Source: Penelope pileata
Taxonomy: Eukaryota > Chordata > Aves > Galliformes > Cracidae
Reading direction: 5' to 3'
NCBI GenBank assembly: GCA_013396635.1
Contig: WBMW01005871.1
Coordinates: 1,848,163-1,912,162 of the forward strand
DNA: 64,000 nucleotides
Shown piece by piece: positions 57,701 through 60,700 of this stretch; the stretch's first letter is position 1; each line of letters starts with the position of its first letter. The position numbers were made by a program, and so were the translations under genes. The notes under the pieces are model-generated. The model was not told where the DNA came from and searched no databases. It worked only from the letters and a program-made list of their open reading frames with translations.

Positions 57701-60700
57701 TGTGAAGTAAAAGCATGATACAAAAGCAAGCAAAAAACTTAGTAAGACAAGCTAGACTGAGATCTGAAGTGGTTACTATAGCTGTCCATCTAAGTTTTCT
57801 TTCAGTTATATCAGTTTTACAGGAGTTCTGCAGAAGTCAATGATAGCTATTAGCAAGTGAGCCTTTCACAATGAAAACTAAAACAGAATCAAAGCACCAG
57901 CAGTTATCACACACTGTTAAGCCTTCAGGAGAAAACATCTGGAGAGGACCAAAATCCATCTCTCTCCCCTCAGCAATTATTTCCTTCTCCACTAAAGTGG
58001 ATGCGCTGCTGCCTGCCCCAGGAAGACCGCTCCATGGTGCAAGCTCCCAGACAGGGTAGCACTGGGACCCACCACTCAGCTCTTCACTGAAGCTGAACGT
58101 GTAGATCTGTTCTGCTCTGGCACTTTGTTGGATATAAAGAGGGGCATGGCCAACTAGAAGGTCCACCATTAGAGTTTGAATTTTGCAGGAATTGCAGAGA
58201 AGCTGTGAAGCTAAAGATTGCTCATTCAGAAAGGGAAATGGTAGAAGCAGAAAGAGAGTAGATTCATGCAGTTAATTAAAAAAAAAAAAAAAAGGAGAAG
58301 AGGTTGCAGTTACCATCACAGAATAGGAACTAGGATGCCAGGATGTAGAATCAGCTTTAGAAAAAGCACCCAGCAATCATTTGGTCCACACATATTCTTA
58401 ATTGCTTTGTTAGTATACTAACAGAAATACCGCAAGGGACAAGTGAAAATGACATTTCAGATGGGGAGCAATGTTTCAGATGCCAAAAATCTGAATTCCA
58501 GACCAAATTCACTGCTGACTGAAACGTCAAACTTCTTAGACACCAGCATTGTGGTGTTGGCTGAATCCTAAAAAATAGTGCTATTTGCAAATTAACCTGT
58601 TCTGAATCCTTCAGCCCATAGAAAATTTAGCAAAGGATAATTTTCTGTGTTGTTCAAAACTCTACTTTGAGAGTCTGATGGATGCTGGATATTTACAATT
58701 TCTTCTACAGCTGGTGTATAGTATCGCACACACTTAAAAAACCATTAGGAATTCTGCCTATCATTGACGTTTGCTTTTAAATAACCTATGGAACATGACA
58801 TCTGAAGATAAAAATACTTGGAAAGTGTTTTTCAAATAAAATAATGAGCACTCTGATAGTTCTCTGTTTCCTGAGTTTGCTTCAGGCAGGGTGAACAAGA
58901 TGAGGGATGTTTGCTTGAACTCTAACCATAGCTTTAATTGTTGCCAATACTGGGAGTGAAATTATAACTATGCAGGTGTAGTCAAACCTCTAAGAAAAGC
59001 CAAACATGATGGATGGAGGTAGAAGAGGCCTCGTGGTAATGGACAAGGGCTATAATGAAAGTTGGCAAATATGCTTCTGTCATGACAAACTAGACAAGTA
59101 TCTTCTTCAGAGAGCAAGCCTCAGCTCTGCTGGGGAGCAATGGCAGTTTGAGACCTGCAGGTCAGGGACACAAATAGGGGTCACAGCCCACAGTCATCTG
59201 CTTGCCAGGGTGAAGCTCAAGACCTAACTAAAATGCAGCGCTTATCTGCACTCAGCCTGCAGAGGCACCCAGCATGTCACTTGCCAGCTGTGTTAATGGA
59301 TGCCTCAGCCCATGACCTCCCACAGAACCATTCAACATCCCGCAAATGTCAGCTGTATCTCAGCTGTATCTGCTGGCTGAGATCTGTCAAGAATATTCTT
59401 TCAGACTGCATGGAGAATCAAACAGATGCCTGGGAATTTATCCTGTCTCTTGGACAAAGGTTTGACTAAATATAGCTATTTAAATACCTCAAAAGAACTG
59501 AACAGTCTAAAAAATAATTACTTAGAATTCATTTGTGAATGTCAGAAAAGGCTGTAATGAAGGAAATCGGTAGGGAAAAGACCAAGTAAATTCCTGTGTG
59601 GATGGAAGGTAACAGTTTTGTGTGAGTTATTTCTGTAAAATGCAACTACAAAAATCTCCCTATCTACCATTATGCTTCTGAAGAACTAGCAGTGCTTTTC
59701 TTGAAAAAAATAACTGCTTTTAAGTTTCCAAGAGTGAACATACATATTGGTGAATCACAAGGATCCTATCACATCCATCTCCCAGGCTTTCATAGAAAAA
59801 TTTTGATATTTTTGTGGCAAGTTAGTCTGAAGCAACACATATCATTTCTCAGTTCAGCAAGGACAGACATTAAAGAGACTTAGAAAACCTTTACAATGAA
59901 CTATTAAAAACTAGTTTGAACTAATTTTTTTTTTTAAATAACCATAAGCCTCGTATTTGCTACCTGGAAATGGCTGTGACTTTGCCACCCCTTTCTTCTG
60001 TCCAACAAAAAGATGCCCCTGTACTATGTTACTTCATGAAGTGGTCAGACTAGATCATGCAAGTACGTCATTTCATTGTAATGTTTAGTGCCACTGGTCC
60101 AATGTACTGCCCCCATGGAGAACTCCTATGGCTCTGCAGAATTAAGTTGGAAGCCAATAAAGAAAAGAAAAAGCAGACTATACCAAAGGGTTGAGAGTAC
60201 AGTTCTGTCAGTGCTATCCAGTATTTTCTCTTCATGTTTCTGGTTAAGTGAGAATTAGCATTAAGTATTTTGGCGGACAAAGATGAAAACTAATTTACAA
60301 AAGAGATGAAGCCTCTTTAACACATCCTAGGGAAAAAACCTTTCATTCTTTTTGATTATATTCGTTAAAAATCTTGCATTTAATGTTAATATATCTCAAT
60401 AATAAACATTATTTTCAAGTAAGAAGTCCTATTTTAGTGTGCATTCTAAACACAAAGACTAACTTACCGGATTTTCAACCCAATAGATCATCTGCTCCGA
60501 GTCATCAAAGTCAACATCAACACCATTTTCAACTCCTGCTATTGGAACCATAGCATCATTGGTCTTCTCCTCAGGGTTCAGAGAAATTCCATAAATTATA
60601 TTATCTCTTACAGCAATAAGGAAAGGGTGTTCAACTGTGAAAACAACAATGTAAGTTAGTTATATTTCAGCACATTTCCTCTGATCGAAAAAATGACATT

